DNA of 8,605 nt from Deltaproteobacteria bacterium (lineage in GTDB: Bacteria; Desulfobacterota; Binatia; Binatales; Binataceae), in NCBI GenBank assembly GCA_021780585.1, contig JAJXYM010000441.1, forward strand, positions 1 to 8,605, written 5' to 3'. Made by a program: the position numbers and the translations under genes. The notes beneath the pieces are model-generated. The model saw nothing but the letters and a program-made list of their open reading frames with translations, had not been told where the DNA came from and ran no database searches. Within the stretch, counting starts at the first letter, position 1. Each line of letters begins with the position of its first letter. Below, in pieces: positions 7,183-8,605 of this stretch.

Positions 7183-7584
7183 ATGGAAGGGATACGGAAT
7201 CTGCGGTACAAGCTGACGCTGGCGGCTGCGTGCGCGATGGGCTTATCAATGCTCGTCGGGTGTTCGAATCAGCCGGATCCAGCACAGGTCGCGATGAAAG
7301 CCTCGCAGGAAGCTGAAAATTCAGCGAATTCGGCGCAAGCGGCCGCCCAAAAGGCGCAGGACGCGGCGACATCCGCGGAGGCGGCGGCCAACGCCAGCGA
7401 TCGTGGAGCGGCCGAAACTCGAGCCGCCGCCGACCGCGTTCAGGCCGCCATCGACAGGGTGCAGACGGCGCATCACAGGTGGCATCATCGCCACCACCGG
7501 TGGCATCACAGAAAAGAAGCGGCCGCGGCAGCGGCGGCGGCAGCGACGCCAGTTCCATCGGCGGCGGCGACGCCCGCGCCCTGA
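7183..7584 (+). CDS. Alanine-zipper lipoprotein with His/Arg/Trp-rich tail
   Basis: This is a predicted outer-membrane lipoprotein of 133 residues. The signal peptide ends in the lipobox LVGC (24-27, lipid-bearing C27). The +2 residue is Ser, not Asp, which favours sorting to the outer membrane. From A34 to V93 small or aliphatic residues recur with strict 3-4 spacing (34, 37, 41, 44, 48, 51, 55, 58, 62, 65, 69, 72, 76, 79, 83, 86, 90, 93; mostly Ala, later V86, I90, V93), the mark of an Lpp/OprI-like alanine-zipper coiled coil. Residues 97-110 are HHRWHHRHHRWHHR. Nine alanines follow (113-121) and then a Pro/Ala end. There is no terminal Lys. AGGAGG (7172-7177) precedes the ATG. The role is unknown. 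It may tether the envelope, and the tail may bind metal, peptidoglycan or LPS; this is inference. Confidence 0.85.
   Translation: MEGIRNLRYKLTLAAACAMGLSMLVGCSNQPDPAQVAMKASQEAENSANSAQAAAQKAQDAATSAEAAANASDRGAAETRAAADRVQAAIDRVQTAHHRWHHRHHRWHHRKEAAAAAAAAATPVPSAAATPAP
7471..7512 (+). repeat. Two 21-base units encoding HHRWHHR twice
   Basis: Units 7471-7491 and 7492-7512 each encode HHRWHHR. They differ at several third positions and at some Arg codons (agg/cgg, cgc/aga), so the peptide is conserved better than the DNA. The segment contains eight His, four Arg and two Trp in 14 residues. Confidence 0.75.
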
Positions 7585-7665
7585 CGGAGGGGTTCCGAGC
7601 TGATCCCGAGTCTCTGTTCGAGGCAGGATTTGGATACCTCCGACAAGTCAAAAGGGGAGTACGCA

Positions 7666-7947
7666 ATGAGGAAATTGGCGGGTTTACTTGCGGGACTGGC
7701 GATCGCCGCGTTGGTCGGCGGTTGCAGTGCCGACACGAATCTGATTAACCAGGCGACCGCAAAAGCTCAAACCGACGCGACTAGAGCGCAAAGCTCCGCG
7801 CAAAGCGCGGAACAGTCCGCGCAACGGGCGCAGGCGGCCGCACAACGAGCGGCAACCAATGCGGAGGGAGCCCAGGATTCGGCGCGGAAAGCGGATGATG
7901 GCGTGGCTCGTCTGGAAGCGATGTTTGCTTCCTCCGTGACCAAATAG
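7666..7947 (+). CDS. OprI/Lpp-like alanine-zipper outer-membrane lipoprotein
   Basis: This is a small lipoprotein of 93 residues (74 mature). The signal peptide MRKLAGLLAGLAIAALVGGC ends in the lipobox VGGC with lipid-bearing C20. Ser at +2 fits outer-membrane sorting. Alanine occupies every core position with 3-4 spacing from 34 to 76 (34, 38, 41, 45, 48, 52, 55, 59, 62, 66, 69, 73, 76), continued by V80, L83 and F87. That is an uninterrupted alanine-zipper coiled coil like that of Pseudomonas OprI. It ends SSVTK, and a C-terminal Lys is the residue by which E. coli Lpp is linked to peptidoglycan. The ATG is chosen because GGGGAG (7654-7659) lies 6 bases upstream and because the signal peptide then starts correctly. 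A TTG at 7630 is in frame but unlikely. It follows the related lipoprotein gene by 81 bases, which suggests tandem paralogues, and is followed by a strong hairpin. Confidence 0.87.
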   Translation: MRKLAGLLAGLAIAALVGGCSADTNLINQATAKAQTDATRAQSSAQSAEQSAQRAQAAAQRAATNAEGAQDSARKADDGVARLEAMFASSVTK

Positions 7948-7977
7948 CATCAGGGCGGTCTTCGATCGATCATCGCA

Positions 7978-8010
7978 CACACCTGGCGGCTGATTCAGCC
8001 GCCAGGTGTG
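7978..8010 (+). terminator. Strong hairpin after the lipoprotein genes
   Basis: Bases 7978-7992 pair perfectly with 7996-8010 (15 pairs, CACCTGGCGGCTG on the left arm from 7980), leaving a 3-base ATT loop. It begins 31 bases after the stop of the OprI-like gene. No T tract follows (GACCACATAA), so it may be a terminator of reduced efficiency, a Rho-blocking or 3'-end stabilising hairpin as is useful for abundant lipoprotein mRNA, or a symmetrical binding site. Confidence 0.6.
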
Positions 8011-8021
8011 GACCACATAAG

Positions 8022-8111
8022 CCGGCGAAGAAACGTCGCAAGGCGACCGCACTCCGGCGCCCTGAGGTCTGGTCGCTGAGGTTTTGCGATGTTCGGAGCC
8101 CCCGGAGCCGG
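8022..8111. other. Nested inverted repeats, possible structured RNA or REP-like element
   Basis: Three nested pairings share roughly one axis. CCGGC (8022-8026) pairs with GCCGG (8107-8111). AACGTCGCAA (8032-8041) pairs with TTGCGATGTT (8084-8093), which is ten pairs with one G-T. GCGACC (8043-8048) pairs with GGTCGC (8071-8076), and short pairs are possible in the top loop (CTC 8052-8054 with GAG 8064-8066). It starts 12 bases past the terminator-like hairpin. Strand and function are unknown. Confidence 0.35.
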
Positions 8112-8131
8112 AATTACTACTGGGGTCCGAC

Positions 8132-8487
8132 GGCTCGAAAAGAAATACCCGCGGGCTGAGCCGATCGCTCCCGCGACGCGTCACGATAGTTTCAATAGGG
8201 CCGCGAGTATCGTGACGCATCGCAATGGCGGTAGAGCGGCGCTTCAAGAATCCGCATTCACATAGACTGTCGGCCGAGTTGCGGCCATCGAGCCGTTTCA
8301 GCCAATCCTCGGAGCCATCATCGGCGTCTGCGGGCGTCGTTCGGCAATATTCGTATGCGAAGCGGGTCCAGCGGCTGCCGCGAGCGCGCATAGTGGCGGT
8401 TCCAGAGCCCGACGACCATCCGCTTGGCCCCACAAGGATCGAGCGGGTCGCGTGCCCTTGGCTTTCAGGACGTCGTCTTTTCGAGCC
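8132..8487. repeat. Pair of 12-base exact inverted repeats 332 bases apart
   Basis: GGCTCGAAAAGA at 8132-8143 is the exact reverse complement of 8476-8487. The interval has no gene. The ends resemble terminal inverted repeats of a small non-autonomous element, but no matching target duplication is seen beside them (left flank CCGAC, right flank AAAGG), so the meaning is open. Confidence 0.35.
8173..8223. repeat. 16-base imperfect inverted repeat with 19-base loop
   Basis: Arms 8173-8188 (GCGACGCGTCACGATA) and 8208-8223 (TATCGTGACGCATCGC) are complementary at 15 of 16 positions, with the single mismatch at 8177/8219. The loop is 19 bases. No T tract follows. It could be an RNA hairpin, a protein-binding site or a remnant of a small palindromic mobile element. 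Confidence 0.6.
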
Positions 8488-8605
8488 AAAGGCGACAAAA
8501 CTTACTCGCACTCGGCGCCGCCCGCGGCGTTCAGCCTTGCAACTATGCGAGCGCCAAGGGTATTCGTCTTCTGCGCACAACCAGGGACTAACCCGCGAGG
8601 CTGAT

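Larger units (their letters stand above)
8011..8605. other. Region without a convincing gene, rich in inverted repeats
   Basis: Forward frames are broken by frequent stops. A long reverse frame (7684-8580) has no recognisable domain, is unusually rich in Arg, Ser and Gly, lacks a credible ribosome binding site, and runs through the lipoprotein gene on the other strand, so it is treated as a shadow. Codon-position bias is not apparent by eye. What stands out is foldable repeats at 8022-8111, 8173-8223 and 8132/8487. A gene may begin beyond the right edge. Confidence 0.55.

Noticed and set aside
7262..7269. TTCGAATC, similar to a tRNA T-arm
   Set aside because: It lies inside the lipobox region of the first lipoprotein, and no acceptor or anticodon stem surrounds it.
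7684..8580. 298-residue reverse-strand open frame, with a stretch (KRRSTAIAMRHDT) faintly like the end of IS5-type transposases
   Set aside because: It runs antisense through the OprI-like gene, has no ribosome binding site or domain, and the resemblance covers only a few residues around an inverted repeat. It is too weak to call a transposase remnant.
1..8605. CRISPR array, rRNA, tRNA or phage genes
   Set aside because: No regularly spaced repeats, tRNA cloverleaf, rRNA-like sequence or phage-type proteins were seen on either strand.

Overview
The window is G+C-rich DNA from a Gram-negative (two-membrane) bacterium. An outer-membrane secretin and two lipoproteins with signal peptides and lipoboxes show this directly. 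The sequence does not settle the lineage. The DUF992-type protein is best known from Alphaproteobacteria. However, the order secretin - TadZ/CpaE - CpaF - TadB - TadC, with no cpaD between the first two, also fits other proteobacterial-like lineages.

Region 1 (1-6119) is the core of a Tad/Flp (type IVc) pilus operon, all on the + strand with tight spacing. It holds the secretin RcpA/CpaC (5'-truncated by the window edge), the localization ATPase-like TadZ/CpaE, the motor ATPase TadA/CpaF, and the platform proteins TadB and TadC. Together these supply the outer-membrane pore, the polar or assembly positioning factor, the hexameric motor and the inner-membrane platform. The pilin (flp), prepilin peptidase, RcpC/CpaB and TadD-G are not in the window and may lie upstream or elsewhere. 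The operon appears to end after tadC.

Region 2 (6120-6562) is a 443-base gap. It has a perfect 22-base G+C palindrome and then an A+T-rich island (about one third G+C) that probably carries the promoter of the next gene.

Region 3 (6563-7947) encodes three small exported proteins on the + strand. The first is a DUF992-family secreted protein. The other two are alanine-zipper lipoproteins in tandem, related in design to OprI/Lpp of the outer membrane. The first of these carries an unusual duplicated His/Arg/Trp segment and an alanine run after its coiled coil. The second ends in lysine, as Lpp does. A strong hairpin ends the unit.

Region 4 (8011-8605) has no convincing gene but contains several inverted repeats that could fold, including a nested structure at 8022-8111 and a 16-base imperfect inverted repeat at 8173-8223. 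The most unusual items are the TadZ without either P-loop lysine, the His/Trp-tailed alanine-zipper lipoprotein next to an OprI-like partner, and the cluster of foldable repeats after them.
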